NCBI RefSeq assembly: GCF_004361065.1
Contig: NZ_SELT01000012.1
Coordinates: forward strand, 30,274 to 94,273
Direction of reading: 5' to 3'
DNA from: Cognatilysobacter terrigena
GTDB taxonomy: Bacteria > Pseudomonadota > Gammaproteobacteria > Xanthomonadales > Xanthomonadaceae
DNA: 64,000 bases
The notes under the pieces are model-generated. The model had not been told where the DNA came from and searched no databases. It worked only from the letters and a program-made list of their open reading frames with translations. Positions 46,529 to 55,388 of the stretch are shown one piece after another. The position numbers and the translations under genes were made by a program. Position 1 is the first letter of the stretch; the number at the start of each line of letters is the position of its first letter.

Positions 46529-46883
46529 GGTCAGGCTCCGATCGGATCGGTCGAGCATAACGGCCGCTCGATGGCCGATGCGAGCGCCGATTCGCGCGTT
46601 GCAACGCAACACAGATCTTGACCGGAGCATCACGACACTGAAGGAATGCCACGGCCGCAACGCCCGCCCAATACCGTTTAAAACGCCTGATTTTCAGCAC
46701 CGTCTCAACAGAACACCGGGGTGGTCGAGCACGCTTAAACGAGTTTCTTCAGTTTCGGCGGACAGCGACGGTTGACAGCGTTCAAGCCGCGTTCGGATTG
46801 TCGACGCCGCGTCGGACCTGCCCCCGGCGCTGTGGCGCGCGTCACGGTGATGCGCGTCTTCCCCCACTTCTGATGGAGCAGCA
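46529..46883. other. Intergenic region between asparaginase and protease genes
   Basis: These 355 bases separate two divergent genes for exported enzymes. Local A+T is higher around 46670-46760 than in the neighbours, as expected for regulatory DNA. TTGACA occurs at 46772-46777 on the plus strand, but no acceptable -10 box lies 16-18 bases downstream. AGCATA (46554-46559, TATGCT on the minus strand) could be a -10 box for the asparaginase gene, again without a partner. I find no convincing small gene, repeat or RNA hairpin here. Confidence 0.5.
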
Positions 46884-48071
46884 ATGAACAGCAAGTCCGT
46901 ACTCGCGTTCGCCATTTCCCTGGCCCTCACCGCCACCGCCGCGAACGCCGGCACTCTCGTCCGTGCAGCCAAGGGACGCATCGACAACCAGTACATCGTC
47001 GTGCTCAACACATCGCGCCTGCCGGTGCAGGCCGGGCTCGCACGCGAAGCGGGCCTCGCCAAGGCCGCCGAGAACGCGACGGTCGATCTCGCCTCGAAGT
47101 TCGGTGGCGATGTCGGGATGGTCTATCGCAATGCCGTCCAGGGCTTCGTGGTGCGTGCGCCGGAAGCGACGATCGCGCGCATGCTCAAGGATCCGCGCGT
47201 TGCTTTCATCGAAGAAGACGCCGTGGTCACCGCCGATGGCACGCAGAGCGGCGCCACGTGGGGCATCGATCGCATCGACCAGCGCTCGCTGCCGCTCAAC
47301 GGCACGTACGTCTATGACTACACCGGTTCGGGCGTGCGTGCGTACGTCATCGACACCGGCATCCTGTCGTCGCATTCGCAGTTCGGCGGCCGCGTCGCCG
47401 CGGGCTACAGCGCGATCAGCGACGGTCGCGGCACCACCGACTGCAACGGCCACGGCACGCACGTGTCCGGCACGATCGGCGGCTCGACCTACGGCGTCGC
47501 GAAGTCGGTGACGCTCGTTCCGGTGCGCGTGCTCGACTGCAGCGGCTCGGGCACCAACTCGGGCGTGATCGCGGGCATCGACTGGGTGCGCACACACGCG
47601 GTGAAGCCGGCCGTGGCGAACATGTCGCTGGGCGGCGGTGCGTCGTCGGCCGTCGACACGGCGGTCAACAACCTGTCGAACTCGGGCGTGGCCGTCGTGG
47701 TCGCCGCGGGCAACGACGCGTCGAACGCGTGCAACTACTCGCCGGCGCGTGCCGCGGGCGCCATCACGATCGGCGCGACCACGTCGAGCGATGCGCGTGC
47801 GTCGTACTCGAACTACGGCGGCTGCCTCGACCTGTTCGCACCGGGCAGCTCGATCACCTCGGCGTGGTACACGAGCACGACCGCGACCAACACGATCAGC
47901 GGCACGTCGATGGCCTCGCCGCACGTCGCGGGCGCCGCGGCGCTCTACCTGCAGCGCGTGCCGTCGGCGACGCCGTCGCAGGTGCGCAGCTGGCTGACGA
48001 CGAACGGGACGACGGGCAAGGTCACCAGCCCGGGCAGCGGTTCGCCGAACATCCTGCTGTACTCGCGTTGA
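46884..48071 (+). CDS. Secreted subtilisin-like serine protease (S8, proteinase K type)
   Basis: The 395-residue precursor has a signal peptide (cleavage near ANAGT), an inhibitor I9-type propeptide (about 35-115) ending near IEEDAVV, and an S8 catalytic domain. The triad is D157 (VIDTGI), H190 (NGHGTHVSG) and S342 ([11 protein letters not shown]), with N277 as the oxyanion residue. Cysteines C187, C219, C283 and C314 could form two disulfides. No C-terminal prepeptidase domain is present, unlike many xanthomonad proteases, so Sec export then type II secretion is likely. GGAG lies five bases before the ATG, and a strong terminator follows. Confidence 0.96.
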   Translation: MNSKSVLAFAISLALTATAANAGTLVRAAKGRIDNQYIVVLNTSRLPVQAGLAREAGLAKAAENATVDLASKFGGDVGMVYRNAVQGFVVRAPEATIARMLKDPRVAFIEEDAVVTADGTQSGATWGIDRIDQRSLPLNGTYVYDYTGSGVRAYVIDTGILSSHSQFGGRVAAGYSAISDGRGTTDCNGHGTHVSGTIGGSTYGVAKSVTLVPVRVLDCSGSGTNSGVIAGIDWVRTHAVKPAVANMSLGGGASSAVDTAVNNLSNSGVAVVVAAGNDASNACNYSPARAAGAITIGATTSSDARASYSNYGGCLDLFAPGSSITSAWYTSTTATNTISGTSMASPHVAGAAALYLQRVPSATPSQVRSWLTTNGTTGKVTSPGSGSPNILLYSR

Positions 48072-48087
48072 ACCTCGTCGCGTGACG

Positions 48088-48118
48088 GGAAGGCGGCCTT
48101 CGGGCCGCCTTCCTTTTT
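48088..48118 (+). terminator. Strong intrinsic terminator after the protease gene
   Basis: A perfect 11-bp stem (GGAAGGCGGCC with its complement) closed by a TTCG tetraloop is followed directly by TTTTT on the plus strand. It lies 16 bases after the protease stop and also faces the convergent ABC permease gene. Confidence 0.93.
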
Positions 48119-48121
48119 GCG

Positions 48122-49354
48122 TCACTGCGAACGCAACGCTTCGATCGGATCGAGCCGCGACGCCTTGCGCGCCGGGTAAAAGCCGAAGAACAGGCCGGTC
48201 GCGATCGAGAACCCCGCGGCGAGCAGGATGACGCTGCTGTCGAGCTTGACCGGCAGCGAACCGAACTTGCCGACGGCGAGCGCCCCCATCACGCCGATCG
48301 CGATGCCGAGTGCGCCACCGATCAGCGAGATCAGCATGGCTTCCGCAAGGAACTGGCGCTGGATGTCGCGCGGCCCCGCACCCACCGCCATTCGCAAACC
48401 GATCTCGCGAATGCGCTCGGTGACCGACACCAGCATGATGTTCATAATGCCGATGCCGCCGACGATGAGCGAAATGCTCGCGACCGCGCCGAGCAGCAGC
48501 GACATCAGCTTGGTCGTCTGGGTGCGCGTCGCCACGACTTCGGCGATGTTGCGGACGTTGAAGTCGTCCTCGTCGCCCGGCTGGATCTTGTGCCGCTGGC
48601 GCAGCAGGCCTTCGATCTCGCTCTGCGCGTAGTCGAGATCCTTCGCATCACCAACGCCGACAGCGATCTGCATCACCGCGCCCGCCGGCAAACCCATCGC
48701 GCCCATCAGGCGACGACGCGCGGTTTCCAGCGGCACCACGACGAGATCGTCCTGGTCCTGGCCGAACCCGCCCTGCCCCTTCGCCTTCAGGACGCCCGCG
48801 ACGGTGAACGGCACGCGGCCGAGGCGGATCGTCTGGCCGACCGCTTCTTCGTCGCCGAACAGCTCGCGTCGCACCGTCTCGCCGATGATCACCGACTTGC
48901 CGCCGGCGTAATCGTTCTGCTGGAAGCCCTCGCCGCTAGCGAGCACCCAGTCGTTGATGGAAAACCAATCGGCTTCGACGCCCTGCCACGACGTCGACGC
49001 ATTGTTCTCCGCGAACACCACCTGCGTGTTGCCGCGCAGCGAACCGGAGACGTACTGCACTTCCGGAATCTCGTGGCGGATCGCGGTGACATCGCCATCG
49101 TTGAGCGTGAAGAACGAACTCGACGACATGCGAATGCCGCCGAAGCCGCGACCCTGTCCCGGCATCACGTCGAGACGATTCGAGCCGAGGCCGGAGACGA
49201 GCTTGTCGATTTCGGCCTGCGTGCCCTGCCCGACCGACACCATCACGATCACCGCGGCGATGCCGATGATCACGCCCAGCGACGTCAGCGCACTGCGCAG
49301 CCAGTTGCCACGCAGCGAGAACGTCGCGGTACGGAGCGTTTCAGCGAGTCTCAT
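48122..49354 (-). CDS. MacB-like ABC exporter permease (FtsX family)
   Basis: The 410-residue protein has an N-terminal helix (about 20-42), a large periplasmic MacB_PCD domain (about 45-275) and three C-terminal helices (about 285-400) with VGGIGIMNIMLVSVTERIREIGLRMAVGA in parts, typical of the FtsX domain. In MacB itself this part is fused to the ATPase; here they are separate genes overlapping by four bases. Such mechanotransmission pumps push substrates such as peptides, lipoproteins or antibiotics from the periplasm through a TolC-like channel, which is not encoded nearby. Confidence 0.93.
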   Translation of the reverse strand: MRLAETLRTATFSLRGNWLRSALTSLGVIIGIAAVIVMVSVGQGTQAEIDKLVSGLGSNRLDVMPGQGRGFGGIRMSSSSFFTLNDGDVTAIRHEIPEVQYVSGSLRGNTQVVFAENNASTSWQGVEADWFSINDWVLASGEGFQQNDYAGGKSVIIGETVRRELFGDEEAVGQTIRLGRVPFTVAGVLKAKGQGGFGQDQDDLVVVPLETARRRLMGAMGLPAGAVMQIAVGVGDAKDLDYAQSEIEGLLRQRHKIQPGDEDDFNVRNIAEVVATRTQTTKLMSLLLGAVASISLIVGGIGIMNIMLVSVTERIREIGLRMAVGAGPRDIQRQFLAEAMLISLIGGALGIAIGVMGALAVGKFGSLPVKLDSSVILLAAGFSIATGLFFGFYPARKASRLDPIEALRSQ

Positions 49355-50100
49355 GTCGCGCCCTCCGTCCACGGGCCGGCGTGCGTCGGCGGCGCGATGT
49401 CCGGCACCCGCGTTTCGTCGGTCTGCGGATGCAGCTCGCCGTCGCGCATGACGAACACGCGATCGGCGTGCGCGGCGACTTCCGGGTCGTGGGTGATCAG
49501 CACGACGGTGTGCCCGTCGTCGCGCAGCGTCTTGAACAGCGCGAGGATCTCCTCGCCGGTCTTGGTGTCGAGCGCGCCGGTGGGTTCGTCGGCCAGCAGC
49601 ACCGGCGGACGATTGATCAGCGCACGCGCGATCGCGACGCGCTGCTGCTGGCCGCCCGACAACTCGCTCGGCCGATGGTGCACGCGCGCGCCGAGGCCGA
49701 CCGCTTCGAGCGCCTCCTGCGCGCGCTGCAGGCGTTCGGCCTTGGCGATGTCGGCATAGCCGAGCGGCATCGCGACGTTCTCGAGCGCGTCGAGCCGCGT
49801 CAGCAGGTTGAAGCCCTGGAACACGAAACCGATCGTGCGAAGGCGCAGCTGCGCGCGCTGTTCGGCGTCGAGCGTCGAGACGTCGACGCCGTCGCACAGG
49901 TAGACGCCTTCGCTCGGCGTGTCGAGGCAACCGAGCAGGTTCATGAGCGTCGACTTGCCCGAACCCGACGGCCCCATGATCGCGACGAACTCGCCGCGGC
50001 CGATCACCAGGTCCACGCCACGCAGCGCGACCACTTCGGCCTCGCTGCCCGGGGAGTAGACCTTGCCGAGTCCGCGCGTCTCGATGACGGCGTCGGTCAT
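49351..50100 (-). CDS. MacB-like ABC exporter ATPase
   Basis: The 249-residue ATPase has Walker A GPSGSGKST (43-51), Q-loop FQGFNLLTRL, signature LSGGQQQRVAIARA (147-160), Walker B VLLADEPTGALD and the switch histidine in LITHD. It is of the LolD/MacB type. A C-terminal extension of about 25 residues (HPQTDETRVPDIAPP) follows the core. It overlaps the adaptor gene and the permease gene by four bases each, so the three are one translationally linked unit. Confidence 0.95.
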   Translation of the reverse strand: MTDAVIETRGLGKVYSPGSEAEVVALRGVDLVIGRGEFVAIMGPSGSGKSTLMNLLGCLDTPSEGVYLCDGVDVSTLDAEQRAQLRLRTIGFVFQGFNLLTRLDALENVAMPLGYADIAKAERLQRAQEALEAVGLGARVHHRPSELSGGQQQRVAIARALINRPPVLLADEPTGALDTKTGEEILALFKTLRDDGHTVVLITHDPEVAAHADRVFVMRDGELHPQTDETRVPDIAPPTHAGPWTEGAT

Positions 50101-51653
50101 TTTGCCTTGCGCTCCGCGCCGGTGATGACGGTGTCGCCTTCCTTGATGCCGCCGCCGGACACTTCCGTGTACGAGCCGTCGCTCGCACCGAGGCGCGCCA
50201 TCGTCATCTTCGGCTTGCCGTTGACGAGCAGGTACAGCGGTGCGCGACGCGCCGCGAGCAACTGGTCGATACCTCGATCCCAGCGCTGCTGCTGGTCGGC
50301 GTTGAGCGTGGCGCGGAACGACGCGAACTGCTGCGTCATGCGTTCGGCCATGCGCTGACGCATCGCACCGCTGTCGCCGCCGCCCTGGCCGCCGCCGGGT
50401 GCGCCACCGCCGCGACCGCCACCCGGGCCGCCGCCGAACAGCGCGCTGCCGCCGCCCTGCTGCTGCGCCTGCGCCATGCGCGCCTGCTGGCGCTGGCGCA
50501 TCTGCTCGACCTGCGCGTCGAACGCCGCCTTCTGTTCGGCGGAGAGACCGAGCGACGTCGCGAGCTTCTGCAGGTCGTCGGTCATGCCCATGCGACCGCC
50601 GCCGCCCTGCTGCGGGCCGCCTTGGGCGTTCGCCTGCATCGCCGCGGTCTCTTCGTCGGTCGGCTTGTAGCGCAGCGCCGCGTTCGGCACGCGAAGCACG
50701 TTGTCGCGGCTGCTGACTTCGATCTCGGCATTCGCCGTCATGCCCGGCAGCAGCTTGCCGTCGCGGTTGTCGACCTCGATGACGACGGGATACGTCACCA
50801 CGTTGTTGGTCGTCGTCGCCGACAGCCGCACCTGCGACACCTGGCCGACGAACTTGCGGTCCGGATAGGCATCGACGGTGAACGTCGCACGCAGGCCGGG
50901 CGTCACCTGGCCGATGTCGGCTTCGTCGACGACGAGTTCGATCTTCATCTTCGACAGGTCTTCCGCGAGCTTGAACAGCTCCGGCGCCTGCAGGCTCGCG
51001 GCGACCGTCTGGCCCGGCTCGATACTGCGCGTCAGCACCACGCCATCGACCGGCGAGCGGATCTCGGTACGACCGAGATTCACGCGCGCGGTGCGCGTGC
51101 CTGCCTGCTGCTGCGCGATCTGCGCGCGATTGGCCGCGAGCGACGCGCGCGCGCGTTCGAGCGTGCTGCGCGCGAGGTCGACGTCGGACTGCGCGACGAG
51201 CTTGTCCTTGCCGAGCTGCGCCTTGCGCGCATAGTCGATCTCCGCATTGCGCAGCGCCGCCGCGGCTTCCGTCGCGTTCGCCTGCGCCGCGGCGATCTGT
51301 GCGCTGCCCTGCGCGATCTGCGCCTCGTACGTGCTGGGATCGATGCGCGCGAGCACTTGGCCCTTCTGCACGTGATCGTTGTAGTCGACGTAGACGTCCG
51401 TCACCTTGCCCGAGACTTCCGAGCCGACGACGACCGTGGAGATCGCACTGAGCTGGCCGGTCGACGAGATGACGACGCGGATGTCGCCGCGATCGACCTT
51501 CGCCGTGCGGTAGCCGCTGTCGGCCGTGCTGGCCGAGGCCTTGTGGTGCTTCCACGCCCATCCGCCGGCGACGGCCAGCACGACGAGCGCGATCAGGATC
51601 AACGGGCCGCGGCGGCGCGCGGGGCGGGGAACGGCGGAACCGGGTCGACTCAT
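50097..51653 (-). CDS. MacA-like periplasmic adaptor with an inserted low-complexity segment
   Basis: The adaptor links the ABC permease to an outer-membrane channel. The 518-residue protein has a membrane anchor (about 17-34), a split lipoyl domain, an alpha-hairpin (about 110-195), a barrel domain (RIEL-type strands, about 235-330) and a C-terminal membrane-proximal domain. MacA is about 370 residues. Here residues 333-470 are an insertion with LSAEQKAAF and LNADQQQRW motifs flanking a Gly-rich stretch. The motifs recall Spy/CpxP-type LTxxQ sequences. I use the ATG at 51653; an upstream TTG has no better support. It follows the histidine kinase gene by 88 bases. Confidence 0.92.
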   Translation of the reverse strand: MSRPGSAVPRPARRRGPLILIALVVLAVAGGWAWKHHKASASTADSGYRTAKVDRGDIRVVISSTGQLSAISTVVVGSEVSGKVTDVYVDYNDHVQKGQVLARIDPSTYEAQIAQGSAQIAAAQANATEAAAALRNAEIDYARKAQLGKDKLVAQSDVDLARSTLERARASLAANRAQIAQQQAGTRTARVNLGRTEIRSPVDGVVLTRSIEPGQTVAASLQAPELFKLAEDLSKMKIELVVDEADIGQVTPGLRATFTVDAYPDRKFVGQVSQVRLSATTTNNVVTYPVVIEVDNRDGKLLPGMTANAEIEVSSRDNVLRVPNAALRYKPTDEETAAMQANAQGGPQQGGGGRMGMTDDLQKLATSLGLSAEQKAAFDAQVEQMRQRQQARMAQAQQQGGGSALFGGGPGGGRGGGAPGGGQGGGDSGAMRQRMAERMTQQFASFRATLNADQQQRWDRGIDQLLAARRAPLYLLVNGKPKMTMARLGASDGSYTEVSGGGIKEGDTVITGAERKAK

Positions 51654-51741
51654 GCGGGGACTGTCGGTGACGGAGTGCAAGGGGGCGTCAACGACCGCTA
51701 ACGCACGAGTGCGCCCGCCGTTGACAGCGACTTACCAGGGA

Positions 51742-53013
51742 TTAACGACGAAGCCGGATGGTCGCGATCGTCCCTTCGCCCGGCGCGCTCTCGAGCTCGA
51801 CGGTCCACCCGAAGCGCTCACCGAGGCGGCGAACGATCGACAGGCCGATGCCCATTCCGTCGGCGGCATCGCGGTCGTGGCGGTAGAACGCATCGAACGC
51901 CTTGGCGAGCGTCTCGTGGCTCATGCCGACGCCGGTATCGCGCACTTCGATGCGGTCCGGCGCGAGCACGACTTCCACGCGCCCAGCCTCGGTGAAGCGG
52001 ACCGCATTGCTCAACAGGTTGCCGACCATCAGCGACAGCACGCGGCGCGGCGCATCGATGAATCCGCCGCCCTCGTCGCGGACCACGAGTTCGACCGGCT
52101 TGTTGCCGATCTGCGCACGCGCGACTTCGACCTCGTCGTCGACCACCTCGTGCACGTCGAAGCGTTCGCTTTCGGCTTCGATCTCGGCGTCGCGCGCGAG
52201 GATGAAGAACGCGTCGATGACCGACTGCATGTCCTGCCCGGCGCGCTGGATGCGGCCGACCGCGCGTCGCGAACGCTCCGGCAATTCGCTGTCGCCGGCC
52301 ATGATGTCGGACGCGACGCGGATGACGGTGAGCGGCGTGCGCAATTCATGGCTCGCATCGCGCGTGAACTGGCGCTCGCGATCGACGAACTCCGCGACGC
52401 GCCCGGCCATGCCGCGCAGCGCGTGCGCGAGGCGTCGTACTTCCATGCCCGAATCGATCGGCAGGTTCTGCGGCGACAGCAGGCCGGGACTCGGCGCGAT
52501 CGGATCCCAGCGCGACACGATGTGCGCCAGCCAACTCACCGGCGCGACCATCCGCTTCGAGGTCCGATACGTCAGCCACGCCGACACGTAGGTCACCAGC
52601 AACGCGAGCAGCAGGCTGAGGCCGCCCGTCCAGAACACCGCGCGATCGCTGTATTCGGGGTCGAAGTTGACGTAGACGCGGCCGGTCGGGCGCTCCTGCA
52701 CGAGCACGGCCGGCGGGCCCCACATGGGGATGTGGTAGCCCGGACGCAGGCCGCGCAGGTTGGCCGGAACGTCGTGGCCATCGCCGCCGCGCGGCACGTA
52801 GTACGTCGCCATCCGCGCGTTGTGCGGAAGGTCCGCTGGCGCAGTTGCGATTTGCGACCACGCGTTCGCGGCTTCGTCGGCGAGCCGGCTTCGCAACAGC
52901 AGATGCCGCACGCCGAATTCGGCACACGCGATGCCGAACGCCATCACCAGGCTCGCGACGAGAGCCTGGACGATGAACGCGACCTTGATCTTGCGGGGAA
53001 GGCCGTGCGGCAT
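51742..53013 (-). CDS. Sensor histidine kinase
   Basis: The 423-residue kinase has two membrane helices (about 12-30 and 128-147) around a periplasmic sensor of about 95 residues. A HAMP-like linker follows, then the H-box FTRDASHELRTPLTV (phosphorylated H222) and the ATPase with LLSNAVRFTEAG, DTGVGM and GMGIGLSIV. The sensor matches nothing I know. It is 12 bases after the response regulator and precedes the MacAB-like exporter, which it probably controls. Confidence 0.94.
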   Translation of the reverse strand: MPHGLPRKIKVAFIVQALVASLVMAFGIACAEFGVRHLLLRSRLADEAANAWSQIATAPADLPHNARMATYYVPRGGDGHDVPANLRGLRPGYHIPMWGPPAVLVQERPTGRVYVNFDPEYSDRAVFWTGGLSLLLALLVTYVSAWLTYRTSKRMVAPVSWLAHIVSRWDPIAPSPGLLSPQNLPIDSGMEVRRLAHALRGMAGRVAEFVDRERQFTRDASHELRTPLTVIRVASDIMAGDSELPERSRRAVGRIQRAGQDMQSVIDAFFILARDAEIEAESERFDVHEVVDDEVEVARAQIGNKPVELVVRDEGGGFIDAPRRVLSLMVGNLLSNAVRFTEAGRVEVVLAPDRIEVRDTGVGMSHETLAKAFDAFYRHDRDAADGMGIGLSIVRRLGERFGWTVELESAPGEGTIATIRLRR

Positions 53014-53025
53014 GCGGTCGCCGGA

Positions 53026-53736
53026 TTACTCCGGCGGCTGCGAGATGTCGGCGATCCGGTAGCCGGCCGACTGCACGGTGTGCAGCAGCTGCTTGTCGAA
53101 CGGCTTGTCGATCGTCTTGCGCAGGTTGTAGAGGTGGCTGCGCAGCGTGTCGGAATCCGGCAGGCCGTTGCCCCAGATCTCGCGCTCGATCTCCTGGCGG
53201 CTCACCACGCGGGGCGATTCGCGCATCAGGATCGTCAGCAGGCGCAGGCCGATCGGCGAGAGCTGCAGTTCAACGCCCCCGCGGGTCACGCGGAGCGAGG
53301 CCGGGTCGAGCACGAGGTCGGCGACCTTCAGCACCTCGCCACCGACCTGGCGGCGCTCGCGACGGATCAGGGCGCGCAGGCGGGCCTCGAGCTCCTGGAT
53401 GGCGAACGGCTTGGTCAGGTAGTCGTCGGCGCCGGCGGACAGGCCGGTGAGCTTCTCGTCGAGGGTGTCGCGCGAGGTCAGCATCAGCACCGGGGTCGAC
53501 TTGCGCGCTTCCTCACGCAGCCGCTTGCACACTTCGACGCCGTCCAGACGCGGCAGCATCAGGTCGAGCACGAGCACGTCGTAGCTGTTCTCGGCGGCCA
53601 GCCGGTAGCCGTCGAGGCCGTCCGCTGCGTAATCCACCTCGAAGCCACGGCTTTCAAGGTATTCGCCCATCATCTCGGAGATGTTGCGGTTGTCCTCGAT
53701 GATGAGGACGAGGCCGCCGTCGCGATTGGTCTGCAT
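53026..53736 (-). CDS. OmpR-family response regulator
   Basis: The 236-residue regulator has a receiver domain with acidic pocket IIEDN and phosphoacceptor D58 (VLDLMLPRLDG), K at LTKPF, and a winged-helix DNA-binding domain (about 140-230) with RVVSRQEIEREIWG. I take the start at MQTNRDGG; a longer frame is unsupported. It is the first gene of the minus-strand run regulator-kinase-adaptor-ATPase-permease and should be activated by the kinase encoded next. Confidence 0.95.
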   Translation of the reverse strand: MQTNRDGGLVLIIEDNRNISEMMGEYLESRGFEVDYAADGLDGYRLAAENSYDVLVLDLMLPRLDGVEVCKRLREEARKSTPVLMLTSRDTLDEKLTGLSAGADDYLTKPFAIQELEARLRALIRRERRQVGGEVLKVADLVLDPASLRVTRGGVELQLSPIGLRLLTILMRESPRVVSRQEIEREIWGNGLPDSDTLRSHLYNLRKTIDKPFDKQLLHTVQSAGYRIADISQPPE

Positions 53737-53831
53737 GGTGAGGAGCCCTCCTTCAGTTTTGTGAAAGGTGCCCGCCGCCAAGTCTAGACGCTGTGAAGAC
53801 CCGTGATTTCACTCAACTACCCCTGACCTCG

Positions 53832-54170
53832 ATGAACGCACGCATCCTCAGCCCCCTCCTGCTGCTCGGCTCCAACATCTTCATGACGTTCGCCTGGTAT
53901 GGGCACCTCAAGTTCAAGAGCGCGCCGCTCAAGTGGGTGATCCTCGCCAGCTGGGGCATCGCGTTGTTCGAGTACTGCCTGCAGGTGCCGGCCAACCGCA
54001 TCGGCAGCAACGTCTACAGCGCGCCGCAACTCAAGGGCATGCAGGAGATCATCACGCTCGTGGTCTTCGCGGTCTTCTCGATCTGGTATCTCGGCCAGCC
54101 GCTGCGCTGGAACCACATCGTCGGCTTCGTGTTGATCGTCGTCGCGGGCTGGCTGATCTTTCTCGAATGA
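53832..54170 (+). CDS. DUF486 (DMT-family) small membrane protein
   Basis: The 112-residue protein starts MNARILSPLLLLGSNIFMTFAWYGHLKF and has four predicted helices. This opening is characteristic of DUF486, a small relative of drug/metabolite transporters. The region YCLQVPANRIGSNVYSAPQLKGMQEI is also family-like. No substrate is known. A GTG 13 codons upstream (53793) would add a hydrophilic leader absent from the family. It is divergent from the response regulator. Confidence 0.9.
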   Translation: MNARILSPLLLLGSNIFMTFAWYGHLKFKSAPLKWVILASWGIALFEYCLQVPANRIGSNVYSAPQLKGMQEIITLVVFAVFSIWYLGQPLRWNHIVGFVLIVVAGWLIFLE

Positions 54171-54211
54171 CGGTGCAGGCGCATGATCGACGGCGGATCC
54201 GGAGGTCCGCC

Positions 54212-54514
54212 ATGCGCCGCTTCGCCAGCTTCCGCGAGTTCTATCCGTTCTACCTCACCGAACACGCGAACCCGGTCAGCCGACGCCTGCATTTCGTCGG
54301 TAGTCTCGGCGTGCTGCTGTTCGTCGTCGCAGCGATCGTCACGCGGGATGCGCGCTGGCTGATCGGCGCGCCGTTGTGCGGTTATGGCTTCGCGTGGGTC
54401 GGGCACTTCATGTTCGAGAAGAACCGACCGGCCACGTTCAAGCATCCGCTCTATTCGCTGATAGGCGACTGGGTGATGTTCAAGGACATCCTCACCGGCC
54501 GCGTCAAGCTCTGA
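54212..54514 (+). CDS. Mpo1-like (DUF962) membrane protein
   Basis: The 100-residue protein has FYPFYLTEHANPVSRRLHFVG, two short hydrophobic helices and GHFMFEKNRPATFKHP, the DUF962 pattern. The yeast relative Mpo1 is an iron-dependent dioxygenase in phytosphingosine breakdown, and the conserved histidines are present here. The bacterial substrate is unknown. GGAGG lies six bases before the ATG. The gene follows the DUF486 gene by 41 bases and is probably co-transcribed. Confidence 0.92.
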   Translation: MRRFASFREFYPFYLTEHANPVSRRLHFVGSLGVLLFVVAAIVTRDARWLIGAPLCGYGFAWVGHFMFEKNRPATFKHPLYSLIGDWVMFKDILTGRVKL

Positions 54515-54560
54515 CGCGCCGCCGAACGGCGCTACGACGCGCGGCGTGCGGCCTAGTGCG

Positions 54561-55388
54561 TCAGCCGCCGCGTTCGGCGGCCTTCGCGCGGTTCCAGTAG
54601 GCGTCCTGCGCATCGAGGTCGAGCGATGCGAGGTCGACGCCGTCCTCCGCCGCCATCGTTTCCATCGCACGGAAGCGGCGCTCGAACTTCGCGTTCGCGC
54701 GTCGCAGCGCCACGCCCGGATCGACCTTCGCATGCCGCGCGAGATTCGCGGCGACAAACAGCAGGTCGCCGATCTCGTCTTCCAGGCGATCGTGCGCGGC
54801 GTTGTCGCCGCTCGCGAGTGCAGCGAATTCGACGCGCACTTCGTCAATCTCTTCGTGCAGCTTGTCGATGACGGGCGCCGGTCCGGGCCAGTCGAATCCG
54901 ATCGTCGCCGCGCGCTTCTGCAGCTTCACCGCGCGCTGCCATTCCGGCAAGCCGCGCGCGATGCCGGCGAGCACCGACGCATCGCCCTCGCCTTTCGACG
55001 CGCGCTCCTCGCGCTTGATCGCTTCCCAGTTCGCGGTCTGCGCCTCGGCATCCGCGAATGACGCATCGCCGAACACGTGCGGATGACGCCGCACCATCTT
55101 GTCGTTGATCGATTCGACGACATCGCCGAACGCGAACGCGCCCTGCTCCTCCGCCATGCGCGCATGGAAGACGACCTGCAGCAGCAGGTCACCGAGCTCG
55201 CCCTGCAGGTCGTGCAGGTCGCCGCGCTCGATCGCGTCGGCGACTTCGTAGGCTTCCTCGATCGTGTACGGCGCAATGGTCGCGAAGGTCTGCTGCACGT
55301 CCCACGGGCAGCCGCCGTCGGGACTGCGCAGCTTGGCCATGATCGAGAGCAGCGTCGCGACGTCGCGCGGATCGCCCGGCATCGTCAT
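54561..55388 (-). CDS. mazG: Nucleoside triphosphate pyrophosphohydrolase MazG
   Basis: MazG hydrolyses NTPs and dNTPs to monophosphates and can lower (p)ppGpp levels. The 275-residue protein has two MazG domains: YTIEEAYEVADAIE with GELGDLLLQ in the first, and LHEEIDEVRVEF with EDEIGDLLF in the second, both with the metal-binding acids. LRSPDGGCPWD starts the first. The ATG overlaps the cysQ stop by four bases. It ends the nudE-cysQ-mazG run of nucleotide house-cleaning enzymes. Confidence 0.96.
   Translation of the reverse strand: MTMPGDPRDVATLLSIMAKLRSPDGGCPWDVQQTFATIAPYTIEEAYEVADAIERGDLHDLQGELGDLLLQVVFHARMAEEQGAFAFGDVVESINDKMVRRHPHVFGDASFADAEAQTANWEAIKREERASKGEGDASVLAGIARGLPEWQRAVKLQKRAATIGFDWPGPAPVIDKLHEEIDEVRVEFAALASGDNAAHDRLEDEIGDLLFVAANLARHAKVDPGVALRRANAKFERRFRAMETMAAEDGVDLASLDLDAQDAYWNRAKAAERGG

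Noticed and set aside
46772..46777. TTGACA as a -35 box for the protease gene
   Set aside because: No -10-like hexamer occurs 16-18 bases downstream, so a lone hexamer is not enough.
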